Positions 1-9,543 of a stretch of 64,000 nt of DNA are shown here, in pieces. Origin of the DNA: Rhizobium tibeticum. Its GTDB lineage: Bacteria > Pseudomonadota > Alphaproteobacteria > Rhizobiales > Rhizobiaceae. The translations under genes were made by a program, and so were the position numbers. The stretch lies in NCBI RefSeq assembly GCF_900110205.1, contig NZ_FOCV01000015.1, forward strand, positions 62,001-126,000, in the 5' to 3' direction. Numbering within the stretch: the first letter of the stretch is position 1; every line of letters starts with the position of its first letter. The notes under the pieces were generated by a model. That model saw only the letters and a list, made by a program, of their open reading frames with translations. It searched no databases and was not told where the DNA came from.

Positions 1-1
1 G

Positions 2-2053
2 CAGCATTTTGTCTTCCCGAGTGTCACGCTGTATGCGCCTGCTCTTGAAGACGGCACCAGATTGATCGATGGCAAAGGGTATGCAGTGTTACGGCAAAAC
101 CTCGATCTTCTTTGCAATCCGTTGAACGGGATTGGCCTGATTTCCACCGACGTGTTCGACACGTTGCTGCTGCGTCATCCGAAATCACAGCGTTCGCGTG
201 TTATGGAGGGAGAGCAACGCTTCGCACGCCTGTTGAAGCAACGAGGATTCCACGCCAGCGCCGAGGAACTTTATCGCGTGAGGTTGCTCGCCGAGAAGTT
301 TGCATATCGAGCGTTGAACGTCGGAGGCAGTGCGGGAGAAGTTCGCTTGACGGACATTATCTCGCGGCAGCTGGCAATGCTCGGTCTGCCGCCAGAGCTA
401 TTGCACCGACGCATCGGCCTTGAGCTAGAGGTCGAGAAGACGTCACTCTCGGCCAACGGCCGGCTGGCGATGGCGTTGCGGCAACAGCGCCAGGCCGGCG
501 TCCGGGTAATTGCCGTCTCTGACACCGGCCTTGCCACCGACCAGCTCTCAGAATTAATCGCGTACTTTCATGGTCCCGGTCTTATCGATAAAATCTATTC
601 GAGCGCTGACGTTGGCGCAAGCAAGCGCTCCGGACGACTGTTTTCTGCCGTCCTTGCCGCCGAAAACATGTTCCCCTCGGGCATGCTGCACATCGGGGAT
701 GACTATATTGCCGATCACGCGGTGCCGCGCAGCATGGGTATCCATACCGTTCATATACCCAAGAGCCCTATCCGGCGATATGCCGCGCGCGCCGATGGTG
801 CGCGTCGCGAGGCACTCAGAGGCTTGCGTCGTCGGCTTGCGCCTTCCGGTCCCGCATCTTGTGCCATAAGCGACAGGAATTCATTCGGTCGTGAGGTTTT
901 CGGACCAATCGTGGCGCAGTTTTGCCTCTATATTTGGCTCTACGCAACCCAGGCTCAGGCGCAGGGGGACTGCGCGCTGGCCTTCTGCGCCCGAGGGGGC
1001 ATTGGCATTCGACAAGCATTTGAAGCACTCGTTGCAAGATTGCAGCTGCCTCTCGACATCCGGCGCGAAAACATCCTCGTTTCGAGACTGATTGCGGCAC
1101 GCACTGCACTGGAGAGGCGCCACGGCGCTGTTCTCGACGAGCTTGGGCGGGAATTTGCAAAAAGCAGCTTTGCGCAGGTAGCGCATGCATTGGGCGGGGC
1201 CACATACGAATTGCCGCCCAGCTGGGATGCCACGTTTGCACCGGCGCGCTTCTTCGACATGTTGAGTAGTCCGTCCGGCCAGCCAGTGCTTGAGGACGTT
1301 GTTCGACAAAACCACCTGTTCAAACGCCACCTCGATATGGTCTGCGGCCCCGCGAGGCGTATTATTCTTTGCGACACCGGACTCTATGGAAGCACACAGC
1401 GCCTGTTGGCTGCGGGGCTCCCAGAACGGCATTTCGAGACCATTCAGTTTGCCCGCTGCAACTACAAGGGGTTAAGCGAGGACCATTTTCCTGATGTGAC
1501 CGGACTGATGGTTGAGGCGAAACTCTACAATCCCCTCAGGATCGAGACGGTTGTCCTGCGCTACTGGCACATCGTAGAGAGCCTCTTCGAGCCCGCGATT
1601 GCTTCGGTGCGCCACCTGACGGAGCGCGAAGATGGCACAGTGTCTGGCAATGCCGGTGCGATCGCTCACGATGTCATCGATGCCACGGCAGGCAACCCGC
1701 TGCTTAAAGGTGTCCTGGATTATATCGACCATGTCGAAAGCGGCGCGCAGGTGATGCGGCAAGCCGACGTCGCGTGGATACGACTGAAGCGAGCAATCAC
1801 CAATCCCAGTGCCTTTGACATGGTGGCTCTCGGAGTTGGACCGCGCTCGATCGATTTCGGCCGAGGCGAAAGCATTCACGTGTTGGCGCACACGGATCGG
1901 ACAGGCCTTGCGAAGCGGCTGAAATCGACGAAGTCGCAGCTGTGGCGAGAAGGCGCAATTGCGCGCGATTTTCCTCACATGAAGTCCGCGCTGCTTTCTG
2001 CACTCGAACTGGCGCATATCGTACGAGGAGTGTCGGCACGTCTTTATCGATGA
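2..2053 (+). CDS. HAD-like hydrolase domain protein, polysaccharide locus (5' end outside window)
   Basis: The reading frame is open to the left edge, so the gene probably starts outside the window; a TTG at 62 is the first start codon available inside. Counting from that TTG, HAD-type motifs are visible: an acidic nucleophile motif (STDVFDTLLLR, about residues 28-38), motif II around VSDTG (about 150), a lysine region near GASKRSG and a GDDYIAD motif IV near 214. The C-terminal 380 residues match nothing I recognise, though a second DTGLYGS motif appears near residue 440. Proteins of this layout occur in surface polysaccharide clusters, and the downstream flippase fits that. A phosphatase role is inference from the HAD motifs; the substrate is unknown. 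Confidence 0.7.
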   Translation, partial: QHFVFPSVTLYAPALEDGTRLIDGKGYAVLRQNLDLLCNPLNGIGLISTDVFDTLLLRHPKSQRSRVMEGEQRFARLLKQRGFHASAEELYRVRLLAEKFAYRALNVGGSAGEVRLTDIISRQLAMLGLPPELLHRRIGLELEVEKTSLSANGRLAMALRQQRQAGVRVIAVSDTGLATDQLSELIAYFHGPGLIDKIYSSADVGASKRSGRLFSAVLAAENMFPSGMLHIGDDYIADHAVPRSMGIHTVHIPKSPIRRYAARADGARREALRGLRRRLAPSGPASCAISDRNSFGREVFGPIVAQFCLYIWLYATQAQAQGDCALAFCARGGIGIRQAFEALVARLQLPLDIRRENILVSRLIAARTALERRHGAVLDELGREFAKSSFAQVAHALGGATYELPPSWDATFAPARFFDMLSSPSGQPVLEDVVRQNHLFKRHLDMVCGPARRIILCDTGLYGSTQRLLAAGLPERHFETIQFARCNYKGLSEDHFPDVTGLMVEAKLYNPLRIETVVLRYWHIVESLFEPAIASVRHLTEREDGTVSGNAGAIAHDVIDATAGNPLLKGVLDYIDHVESGAQVMRQADVAWIRLKRAITNPSAFDMVALGVGPRSIDFGRGESIHVLAHTDRTGLAKRLKSTKSQLWREGAIARDFPHMKSALLSALELAHIVRGVSARLYR

Positions 2054-2186
2054 TGACCGTTGAGGAGCGGTTCTAGGTCATCGAACGCCGGTTTCAAGGC
2101 AAGATAGACGTCATTAGGGAGGTTGGTCGGGCTTTAACGCGCAGCTGCCTGCTCGCCGCGTCATAGCCGAGGTGTTGGAGTGTGTA

Positions 2187-3626
2187 ATGCTGGCATTTAA
2201 GGCCATGCAAGGAGCCGGGTGGCTTGTCTTCTCGCGCTTCGTTGGCCGTATCATCGACTTCTTCACGCTGCTCGTGCTTGCGAGAATACTTTCTCCGGCG
2301 GATTTCGGCCTGGCGGCCCTTGCAACCTCTCTCGTCGTGATCATCAATACGGTTTTGGAAATTCCAGTAACCCAGGCGCTTCTACGCCTGCCAGCTATCG
2401 ACAAGAGCCATCTGGATACTGCGTTCACGGTCGGACTTATCAGAAGCGGTCTCATGGCGGTCATCGTTCTCGCAGCCGCCTGGCCGTTTGCATTCTTTAA
2501 TCACGAGCCAATGCTCATGCCACTCGTTGCGGTTCTCGGGCTTGGTCCAATCTCCAGAGGGTTTGCAAGCCCTGCCATGGTTAAATTCGCGCGCGAACTC
2601 GGCTTCCGGCAGACGTTCATCCTGGAGTTTTCCGGCAAGCTCATCGCGAGCATCATCGCCACGCTCATTGTTCTTTCGGGCGGTGCTTATTGGGCTATCG
2701 TTGCCAACTTCGTGATCGCTTCGGCCGCGTCCAGCATCGTCTCCTTCGTGCTCGCCCCCTATCGACCCGCCCTGTCTCTGTCCCGGTTGACGGACTTTGC
2801 CGGCTTCATCGGCTGGTTCAGTTCGGCGCAGTTGCTCTCGGCGCTCAACTGGCAATTTGATCGGTTTCTGATTGGATCGCTGGCCGACCGGTCGACGCTC
2901 GGACGATACGCCGTTGCCAGCGATATATCGGTTATACCGACGCAAAGCATCATAGGCCCCGCCTTGCAGCCAGTGATGGCAGCATTTTCGCAGATCAGTC
3001 ATGACCGCGTCCGAACCAAGTTCGCCTTTCTCAAGGCTGCGCGGTTTGCCATGCTGATCTCTGTACCAGTCTGCATCGGCATGTCGTTGACTGCCGATCT
3101 CGCGACCGTCCTGCTGCTTGGACAAAAATGGAGCGAGGCGGCTCCTATCCTGAGCCTGCTTGCCCTTTCGGTAGCGCCGATACCCTATTTCCAGACGCTC
3201 TATTCCGTAAGTCTCGCGCTCGACCGGCCAAACATCATCTTCCGCATCAACGCCGTCGACCTTGGCATCAGGCTGGTGCTGCTTCCGCTCGGATTTTACC
3301 TCGGCTCGATAATGGGCGTGAGCGTTGCCAGGATTGTACTATCGTCTTTGATGTTCGCCTTCTATCTGGGCGAAACCCGAAGCCTTCTTGCGCTTGGCAT
3401 CGCGGAACAGTTGCGCAATCTTTGGAAAGTCGCATTTGCGTCAGCCGTGATGGCGATTTCGGTCCTGTTTCTTCGCGAGGGTCTGGCCGCACAGCAGTTA
3501 CATCCCCTCGTGGAACTCGCATGCGTGGGGACGATGGGCGCAGCAGCCTACACCGCGACATTGCTCCTTCTCGGCATCAGGTTGATTGCCGGACGCGGGC
3601 AACTTGAACTCGTCGACAGGCGGTGA
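2187..3626 (+). CDS. Wzx-type polysaccharide flippase (MOP superfamily)
   Basis: This 479-residue protein has about 12-14 hydrophobic segments and the N-terminal pattern of Wzx/ExoT-type oligosaccharide flippases, including an amphipathic start, a basic loop and an LARILSPADFGLAAL stretch typical of the family. It would move undecaprenyl-linked repeat units across the inner membrane for polymerisation by the Wzy-like protein at 18796-20307. I chose ATG 2187 because a GGAG box lies 6 bases upstream; GTG 2172 and TTG 2175 are in frame but have no such site. The gene follows the HAD-like gene after about 130 bases and converges with the GT2 gene at 3648. Confidence 0.88.
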   Translation: MLAFKAMQGAGWLVFSRFVGRIIDFFTLLVLARILSPADFGLAALATSLVVIINTVLEIPVTQALLRLPAIDKSHLDTAFTVGLIRSGLMAVIVLAAAWPFAFFNHEPMLMPLVAVLGLGPISRGFASPAMVKFARELGFRQTFILEFSGKLIASIIATLIVLSGGAYWAIVANFVIASAASSIVSFVLAPYRPALSLSRLTDFAGFIGWFSSAQLLSALNWQFDRFLIGSLADRSTLGRYAVASDISVIPTQSIIGPALQPVMAAFSQISHDRVRTKFAFLKAARFAMLISVPVCIGMSLTADLATVLLLGQKWSEAAPILSLLALSVAPIPYFQTLYSVSLALDRPNIIFRINAVDLGIRLVLLPLGFYLGSIMGVSVARIVLSSLMFAFYLGETRSLLALGIAEQLRNLWKVAFASAVMAISVLFLREGLAAQQLHPLVELACVGTMGAAAYTATLLLLGIRLIAGRGQLELVDRR

Positions 3627-3647
3627 AATCCCCGCAGCAATCGGACC

Positions 3648-4682
3648 TTAAAGCAGCGATCGTAGCAGACCGGCCATCGAACGCTGGTTGGTATTCAGCC
3701 GGTACGTTAGCCCCTGTTGGGCGCGTCGAACCGGCAGCATCGCCGTCAGAATCAAAAAGCCTACAAGCGCGGCCCTCATTTTGATGGATCCGTCGTTTTC
3801 CCAGACGCGTTGGAGGAGGCGAGCCAGGTTTGCGATCGGAACTCGCCGGCCCTCTGCGACAGCCAGGTAAAATGATCGCTCTAGATAAAAATGCGTATCT
3901 TCGGCCCGGGCCAGATTCTTCGCCTTTGCCATGGGCTCCAGAATTCGCCGCAGGTGATCCATTCGCGCCATAAACCGGGTCAGCTCGCGTCGCAGCAGTT
4001 TAGCGTCAAGGGGGCGGCCGAGGCCGGAATCGTTTCGGTCGTGGACCCTGTAACGGCCGAGTGGTTCTGACAGGCTGACAACGTCGCCAAGGAAAGGCAC
4101 GGCAAAGAGAATGACGCCATCAACGGCGTTCTCATAATCGGCCTCCTCAAGGAAGCGACAGGCGTCGCGGCGAAAGACATTTCCCGATGTTGGCGGAGTA
4201 GTGTAGGTGCCCGTTCTCAAAACGCGTGAAGCGAGTGCGCGACGGTCGCGAAAAGCGGTCAGTTTCGGAACCGGGTGTCCAATGACCGCACCGTCGCGAT
4301 CGATGCGCACCAGAGGAAATTGCAGCTTTGCGACCCTATCGTCGAGTTTTTCAAGAATGATTGCGAGGGAACCCGGCTGCAGTTCGTCGTCGGCATCAAG
4401 AAACAGGACAAACGGTGCCCGCGTCTTACCCAGCCCATAAAGACAGGCCGCCCGTTGACCACCGTTTTTGATCCTGTATGCGCGGATACCGTGTTCTTGA
4501 ATCACACTCCAGGAAGCGTCGGTCGATCCGTCGTCGACAACAATCAATTCACAGTCGTTACACCGCTGATCAAGGACGCTCCTGATTGCCAGCGATACGT
4601 ATTCTGCGTAGTTCCAGCAGGTGATTATGACGGCAAGCCGCGGCACCGCCCCGGCCACGTCCGCCATGTCGGGCCCAGTCAT
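3648..4682 (-). CDS. Glycosyltransferase family 2
   Basis: The 344-residue protein has a GT-A fold start (AVIITCWNYAEYVSLAIRS), a DDGSTD motif near residue 51 and a DADDE metal-binding motif near residue 97, all typical of inverting GT2 enzymes. It probably adds a sugar to the lipid-linked exopolysaccharide repeat unit at the cytoplasmic face. Its start overlaps the stop of the ExoP-like gene by four bases (ATGA), so it is the last gene of a minus-strand operon with the genes at 4679 and 6346. A start at 4667 is possible but would lose the coupling. Donor and acceptor sugars cannot be told from the sequence. Confidence 0.85.
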   Translation of the reverse strand: MTGPDMADVAGAVPRLAVIITCWNYAEYVSLAIRSVLDQRCNDCELIVVDDGSTDASWSVIQEHGIRAYRIKNGGQRAACLYGLGKTRAPFVLFLDADDELQPGSLAIILEKLDDRVAKLQFPLVRIDRDGAVIGHPVPKLTAFRDRRALASRVLRTGTYTTPPTSGNVFRRDACRFLEEADYENAVDGVILFAVPFLGDVVSLSEPLGRYRVHDRNDSGLGRPLDAKLLRRELTRFMARMDHLRRILEPMAKAKNLARAEDTHFYLERSFYLAVAEGRRVPIANLARLLQRVWENDGSIKMRAALVGFLILTAMLPVRRAQQGLTYRLNTNQRSMAGLLRSLL

Positions 4683-6340
4683 GAATGCGCCTTATTAACG
4701 ACGGTTCCCACCACATTGGCGCCTGCCCGGCGCAGTTGGCGAATGCAGTCCCCTACTTCCTCGATCGTCGTCTCGCCGGCCAACGCCAAGACGATCACGG
4801 CGTCAGCAAAGCTTGCCAACGCCAGAGCATCCATTGAACCTTCAATGGGTGGTAGGTCGAGGACGACGTCGCCCTTTTGCCGCGCGGCATCGATGATTTG
4901 CTGAACTCTGGCATCACGGAAATCGGCAAAAAGGTTTGCGTTGGTGTCCTTCGAGTGGATCGGCAAGACCGAAACCCCACCGACGTGATCGAAGGAAAGC
5001 TGACTGAACAAGAGATTGGCGAATACCGCACCGGCCAACGATGTCGTTGGCGGGACCGACCCGTCCAGCGCTGCTGGAACGTCGCGCGTTGCAGCCTGGA
5101 AGAGCGTTACGCCCCGGCCACTCCGGCTCATCAACTGGGCAAGAGCTGAGGAAAGTGTGGTTACACCGGTTCCCGGGGACCAAGACACAACCGCGACCGC
5201 AATGCTTCGATCGTTGCGAAGACTTGTACAGGCAATCTCGATCGAGGTGCGAAGGTCGTGGATCGCAGCAACAAAGCGTTGTTGACGCGGGGTGTCGATG
5301 CGCCATGGTATCGCATTAGCGCCTGGAACATCGGGAACCGAACCGAGGCAAGGTATACCGGCATCACGCGAGAGATCATTGGCATTTCGCACCTTCCGGT
5401 CAAGCGCGAGATTGACCGCTATGAGACCCAGGCCGCCAAGCAGTCCCAGTACGCCGCCAAGCGCGACAATCAGGGATCTGCGCGGACCTGAAGGGCTTAA
5501 CGGTGGAAGGGCTGCACCAATGACCCGGGCGCCCGCGTCTGGCGTGGGGATCGCTGGCAGGGCTCCTGCTTGCATTCCCTCGCGAGCTGCGTCGACCTGC
5601 AAGGCAAGGGCATCCAGACGCCCCTGCAGCGCGTCCGTCCCCGCCCGCTCCGTTTGCTCCTTGAAGGAGACGGCCTGAAACAAGTAGCCTGACACGACTC
5701 CATTGGCGACACGCGCCGGCAGAGCCGGGTCCGAGGCAGAGTATTCAATTTCAATGACGAAGGATTGGCCGACGCGGCGCACATCGAGGCGTTGCGCGAA
5801 ATTCGAGAACGCGGCGCGTTCGGCATCGTTTGCAAGATCTGTGACTGCGGCCGACGCTCGCGGAACCTTGCCATTCTCCAGTCGATCGGTGGGGCGAAAC
5901 AACGTCCGAACAAACGACAATATCGGGTCGAATAAGCCGGGCTGGCGCGGGCCAAGTTCCGGCGTGTCCCTCAAATTGAGGCTTTCGAATACCGCTGAAA
6001 GCAGCCGCTCCGATTTGATGGTCTGCAACTCACTGTCTGCACGAGAGGTATCCAAGCTCTGCTGCGGGCCCCATTCCTGGCCCGAAGCTGCCGATTGCCT
6101 CGGCTCAAGCAGAAGGGTTGCCACGGCATTGTATGTCGGCGGCAGCGAGCGCGCATAAAGACCGGCCAACAACAAGCCGGCAAGCGTACAGGCCAGGAGG
6201 GCTATCTTGTAGCGATAGCCAAGAACAATCAGATATCGAAGCAGGGCGATTGGGCCATCTTCGGTACGCTCGGGTTGAACCTCGTTAAGCCGCCAGAGCC
6301 GAGCTGCAGGATCCAGGGGCCGCGGGTTGTTGAACATCAT
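4679..6340 (-). CDS. ExoP/GumC-like polysaccharide co-polymerase with degenerate ATPase domain
   Basis: This 553-residue inner membrane protein has the Wzz-type layout: a first membrane segment (about 46-64), a periplasmic domain with a PPTY motif, and a second membrane segment (about 290-312) followed by a cytoplasmic domain resembling bacterial tyrosine kinases (BY-kinases). The P-loop reads SPGTGVTT (about 388-395), where the family has GxGKT, so the lysine is replaced by valine. The Walker A' aspartate is also not evident and there is no C-terminal tyrosine cluster. Family members set chain length and export by working with Wzy and the outer membrane channel. The start is ATG 6340 or 6337, just after the upstream stop, with GGAGG about 11 bases before it; a longer frame to 6670 overlaps the neighbour and is unlikely. 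Confidence 0.85.
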   Translation of the reverse strand: MMFNNPRPLDPAARLWRLNEVQPERTEDGPIALLRYLIVLGYRYKIALLACTLAGLLLAGLYARSLPPTYNAVATLLLEPRQSAASGQEWGPQQSLDTSRADSELQTIKSERLLSAVFESLNLRDTPELGPRQPGLFDPILSFVRTLFRPTDRLENGKVPRASAAVTDLANDAERAAFSNFAQRLDVRRVGQSFVIEIEYSASDPALPARVANGVVSGYLFQAVSFKEQTERAGTDALQGRLDALALQVDAAREGMQAGALPAIPTPDAGARVIGAALPPLSPSGPRRSLIVALGGVLGLLGGLGLIAVNLALDRKVRNANDLSRDAGIPCLGSVPDVPGANAIPWRIDTPRQQRFVAAIHDLRTSIEIACTSLRNDRSIAVAVVSWSPGTGVTTLSSALAQLMSRSGRGVTLFQAATRDVPAALDGSVPPTTSLAGAVFANLLFSQLSFDHVGGVSVLPIHSKDTNANLFADFRDARVQQIIDAARQKGDVVLDLPPIEGSMDALALASFADAVIVLALAGETTIEEVGDCIRQLRRAGANVVGTVVNKAHS

Positions 6341-6345
6341 TGGGC

Positions 6346-8382
6346 CTAATGCCTCCGTGCGCGCAGTCTGATTGATTTTCTTGGTAAGATAGCTGCCGCC
6401 CGTTCCGGTTCCAGTCGCCCCCGCAATATGTCTGCGATCGCCAGAAGATTGCCCCTTACGCGTCCCTTCCTGTCGATGAAGGGCTCCGGCCAGACGGCGC
6501 GGCTGAAGTTGCTTGCTGTGTTGCGCAAAATGTGGTCGGCGACATTGACAAGGGTCATCGTGCCCTTGCGCATCATGTAGAGTGGATTGACAACCTGCGA
6601 GTAACCAAGCCGCTCGCCACTGACCCTGCCATTCTTGGCGCCCATGTGCGCACCGTATGCAAGCGACCACTTGACGAGACGGCCGCCGTCCTTTGCGACA
6701 GTCGCCGCGAAATCGCGATCTTCAAGCCAGCCGTAGAGAACGAGCCGCTCATCGAACCGTATCTGTCTGATGGCCGAAACACGAAATGCCATATTGCAGC
6801 CGTAGGGGCTGTAAGGCTCTATCCATCGAGGTGTCTGCCTTCCGGCCGCCGCGACGAGACGGACCGCCTCATCAAAACCGATCCCTGGTCCTTTGATGCC
6901 ATCGGCAACGACGTGGCCCGTGAACCCGACCACCTGGCTCTCGTCGCGGAAAACCCGTGCAGCCGAAGCCAACCAGTTGGCGTCGGCGACGAAATCGTCG
7001 TCAAAGAACGCCACGATCTCAATCCCCGGCTGAAGGCTCGCCAGGCCGGTATTGCGCTGGGCTGCAAGTCCGGGCGGACCGGTAACCACCGTGACACCGC
7101 AAAGCGAGCCAAGATCCCCGGCGTCAGCGAGCTCAACGCATGACACAATGACAGCCGCGGGTTTCAGGCTTTGGGTCGCCACGAAATGACGGACCGTGGC
7201 CGTGACGATGTCAGGTCGGCCGCGCGTGGCAAATATGACGGCGACCTCAGGCGCCGGTGGCCGCGCCGGCGCGTAAGTTGCCAGATCTGCGCCGGGCGAT
7301 TTCAAAAGGTCGAGATATCCGCTTGCGGTTTGCCTCCAGGAAAATCCTTTAACCTGCTCAAAGCCGCGGCCCACAAGATCGTCGCGAAGGTCCTTCGATT
7401 GTGCAATCGAACCAATCTGACGGACCCACTCGTCGGGCTCAAACGGCGTTGTAAGGAGCGCGGCATCACCGCAGACCTCCGGCATGCTCGCGCAATTGGA
7501 TGATACGACGGGACATCCTCGTGCCATCGCCTCGACGATCGGAAGGCCAAACCCCTCCGTTAGTGAGGGAAACGCCAGACACATGGCATTGTCGAGGAAA
7601 AACGCAAGATCGTCGTCCGATACTCTGCCGGCAAAATAGACACTGGGTCGACCCTGCAGGGCTTCCGGCGCGAAGATGCCGTCGCCACCACCGGCAATGA
7701 TGATATCGATGCCGAGCTCATCCAGCCGCGGCGCGACATTGACCAGCAAGGCAAGATTTTTGTGGCGGGCCCGGGATCCAAGAGCGAGGATGAATGGCCG
7801 TTGGTCGGTGCGAGAGGCAACCAGGGCCGGTGCCGCAGTGGAAAGAGCCGGGTTCCAACGCAGCGCATGCTCGTGGCCGTTGGGCAGGACGGCAATGTCT
7901 TTGAGGGCAACCGGCAAATGGCGGGCGATCTGACGGGCCGCCGCATGCGATACTGTTGTGATGCGAGCTGAGCGGCGGGCCAGAACCGGTTGAAGATTAT
8001 GATAAACGGCCCGAAATGTGGCGCTATAGCTTTCTGGCGTTGCGAAAATGTTAGCATCATGAATGCAGACAATTTGGTCGCGTATGATGGCCGGGGCCGT
8101 GTTGCAGAGGTTCAGCAGCCGTCGGCCCCTGACATAATAGGGCAGCTCAAACTGCTCCCACGCGTGCCCGGTCCCGCTGCCTGCCCTGACAACGGCCAAC
8201 CGCAAAAATTCCGGATCCTTTGCCGCCCTTGGCGCCAGAACGCTCATTTCGCTGGATCCGGCAGACTGGTCGAGAGCATAAAGGACGTTGCGAGCGTAGC
8301 GCTGCACGCCGGTCATTGTCTGTGTGAGGAAACGGCCGTTGGTGACTGTGGCGGCATCGCTCATCGCAACACGCCTGGCCAT
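6346..8382 (-). CDS. Two-domain glycosyltransferase, GT4-type plus GT2-type fusion
   Basis: The first 370 residues form a GT-B glycosyltransferase of the GT4/GT1 type, with [15 protein letters not shown] and the ExxE-type [16 protein letters not shown] motif. From about residue 385 a second domain begins with [15 protein letters not shown] and has a FFDDDFVAD motif, a GT-A fold GT2 enzyme. One protein could therefore add two successive sugars of the repeat unit. ATG 8382 gives 678 residues; ATG 8364 is equally possible and neither has a clear ribosome binding site. The stop lies 5 bases before the ExoP-like start, so the genes are probably cotranscribed. Confidence 0.82.
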   Translation of the reverse strand: MARRVAMSDAATVTNGRFLTQTMTGVQRYARNVLYALDQSAGSSEMSVLAPRAAKDPEFLRLAVVRAGSGTGHAWEQFELPYYVRGRRLLNLCNTAPAIIRDQIVCIHDANIFATPESYSATFRAVYHNLQPVLARRSARITTVSHAAARQIARHLPVALKDIAVLPNGHEHALRWNPALSTAAPALVASRTDQRPFILALGSRARHKNLALLVNVAPRLDELGIDIIIAGGGDGIFAPEALQGRPSVYFAGRVSDDDLAFFLDNAMCLAFPSLTEGFGLPIVEAMARGCPVVSSNCASMPEVCGDAALLTTPFEPDEWVRQIGSIAQSKDLRDDLVGRGFEQVKGFSWRQTASGYLDLLKSPGADLATYAPARPPAPEVAVIFATRGRPDIVTATVRHFVATQSLKPAAVIVSCVELADAGDLGSLCGVTVVTGPPGLAAQRNTGLASLQPGIEIVAFFDDDFVADANWLASAARVFRDESQVVGFTGHVVADGIKGPGIGFDEAVRLVAAAGRQTPRWIEPYSPYGCNMAFRVSAIRQIRFDERLVLYGWLEDRDFAATVAKDGGRLVKWSLAYGAHMGAKNGRVSGERLGYSQVVNPLYMMRKGTMTLVNVADHILRNTASNFSRAVWPEPFIDRKGRVRGNLLAIADILRGRLEPERAAAILPRKSIRLRARRH

Positions 8383-8514
8383 GGATGACGTTGATGAGGG
8401 TATTGCACCAGCTACTCCAACATTGAACCTGCATCTGGGCACAGCGCTGCCCAAGGATGCATGGAAAAAGCGCACCATCGCGCTCGGGCAATCGAAGCAC
8501 GTTGAAAGGAATTG

Positions 8515-8548
8515 AAAGAAACAAGGGCGCGGCCGCAGCCGCGCCTTG
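8515..8548 (-). terminator. Rho-independent terminator after the sugar transferase gene
   Basis: On the minus strand AAGGCGCGGC, a TGCG loop and GCCGCGCCCTT form a GC-rich hairpin followed by TTGTTTCTTT. It starts 6 bases after the stop of the sugar transferase gene, so it would separate that gene from the glycosyltransferase operon downstream. Confidence 0.75.
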
Positions 8549-8553
8549 AGGCC

Positions 8554-9267
8554 TCAGTAACTGCCGCGCGAGCGCAAAATTGCCGGGATCGTCTTCATCA
8601 TGATCGCCAGATCTCCCGCGATGGTTTTTTCCCGGACGTAGCGGACATCGAGTTGCACCCGTTCACGGTAACTGGTGTCGCTGCGGCCGCTGACCTGCCA
8701 CAGCCCTGTAAGACCCGGTCGAACCCTCATGTAGTCGGCAAAGTGGGCGCCATAGAGCTCAGCTTCGCTTGCCACGATCGGGCGAGGACCAACGAGGCTC
8801 ATTCGCCCCTGAACGACATTCAGCAGCTGGGGTATTTCGTCGATGCTACTCTTGCGTAGCAAGGCACCAAAGGGCGTGATGCGCGGATCGTTCCTGAGCT
8901 TGCGAGTGGTGTTCCACTCGTCCTCCAGATGCGGATTGGCCGCGAGATGGCGCGCGAGCACTTCATCCGCATCTCTGACCATGGTCCGGAACTTCAGGCA
9001 AGGAAACATCACACCGTTCTTGCCGATCCGCCGATGCGCGATGAAAATCGGCCGGCCCTGCAACACGAGCAAGATGGCGATGACCATCAGGATCATTGGC
9101 GATAGCACAAGCAATCCGATAGCGGCAAAGCTGGCATCGATCGCATACTTGCATGCGGCGGAAGCCCCGTTCCTCACCGCATCGCTCTTGCGCGAGCCCG
9201 TCCCGCGATGATGCTGGGGCGTCTTGCCGAACCTGTCGAAACTTCGAGTGAGATCAATTTGCCGCAT
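8554..9267 (-). CDS. ExoY-like undecaprenyl-phosphate sugar phosphotransferase
   Basis: The 237-residue protein is the size of ExoY-type initiating enzymes. It has one hydrophobic anchor near the N-terminus (FAAIGLLVLSPMILMVIAILL), then the family motifs KFRTMV, LRKSSIDEIPQLLNV, MSLVGPRP and RPGLTGLWQVSGRS. These enzymes transfer a sugar 1-phosphate from a UDP-sugar to undecaprenyl phosphate, the first step of repeat-unit assembly. The start at 9267 is favoured by a GGGGAG box 7 bases upstream; ATG 9282 is in frame but lacks a site. It is divergent from the GT4 gene at 9544 and ends at a strong terminator. The sugar (galactose or glucose) cannot be read from sequence. Confidence 0.9.
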   Translation of the reverse strand: MRQIDLTRSFDRFGKTPQHHRGTGSRKSDAVRNGASAACKYAIDASFAAIGLLVLSPMILMVIAILLVLQGRPIFIAHRRIGKNGVMFPCLKFRTMVRDADEVLARHLAANPHLEDEWNTTRKLRNDPRITPFGALLRKSSIDEIPQLLNVVQGRMSLVGPRPIVASEAELYGAHFADYMRVRPGLTGLWQVSGRSDTSYRERVQLDVRYVREKTIAGDLAIMMKTIPAILRSRGSY

Positions 9268-9282
9268 CTGCGTACTCCCCAT

Positions 9283-9543
9283 GTAAAGAACAGGTCTCGG
9301 ACATGCAGAAATGCCGAATTGGCATGCACAAGGAAGTTAACAAGGATTAAACGAATTGACAATAGTCTTATTGCATTGCACTATAAAACGGCGAGAGGGG
9401 CGTAAACGATAGCATTTCAGGCAAAAAATACTGTCTTATCCCACAAAATGACCTATTTAAGTGTCCATATAAACACTTAGACGAACTGCCTCCGCCTTTG
9501 CGCCCTGCAGTAATACCGGTTGTGTCAAATCGTGGAGTATCGC
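9283..9543. promoter_or_regulatory. Divergent promoter region with palindrome
   Basis: This 260-base A+T-rich gap separates the minus-strand sugar transferase and the plus-strand GT4 gene, so it must carry promoters for both. A perfect 7-bp inverted repeat (TAAGTGT at 9458-9464, ACACTTA at 9473-9479, 8-base spacer) is a plausible operator. A TTGACA at about 9356 lies 20 bases before TATAAA, a spacing too long to be sure of. The regulator is not identifiable. Confidence 0.5.

Noticed and set aside
6341..6670. N-terminal extension of the ExoP-like protein
   Set aside because: It lies inside the preceding gene and has no similarity to Wzz proteins; the start at 6340 is adequate.
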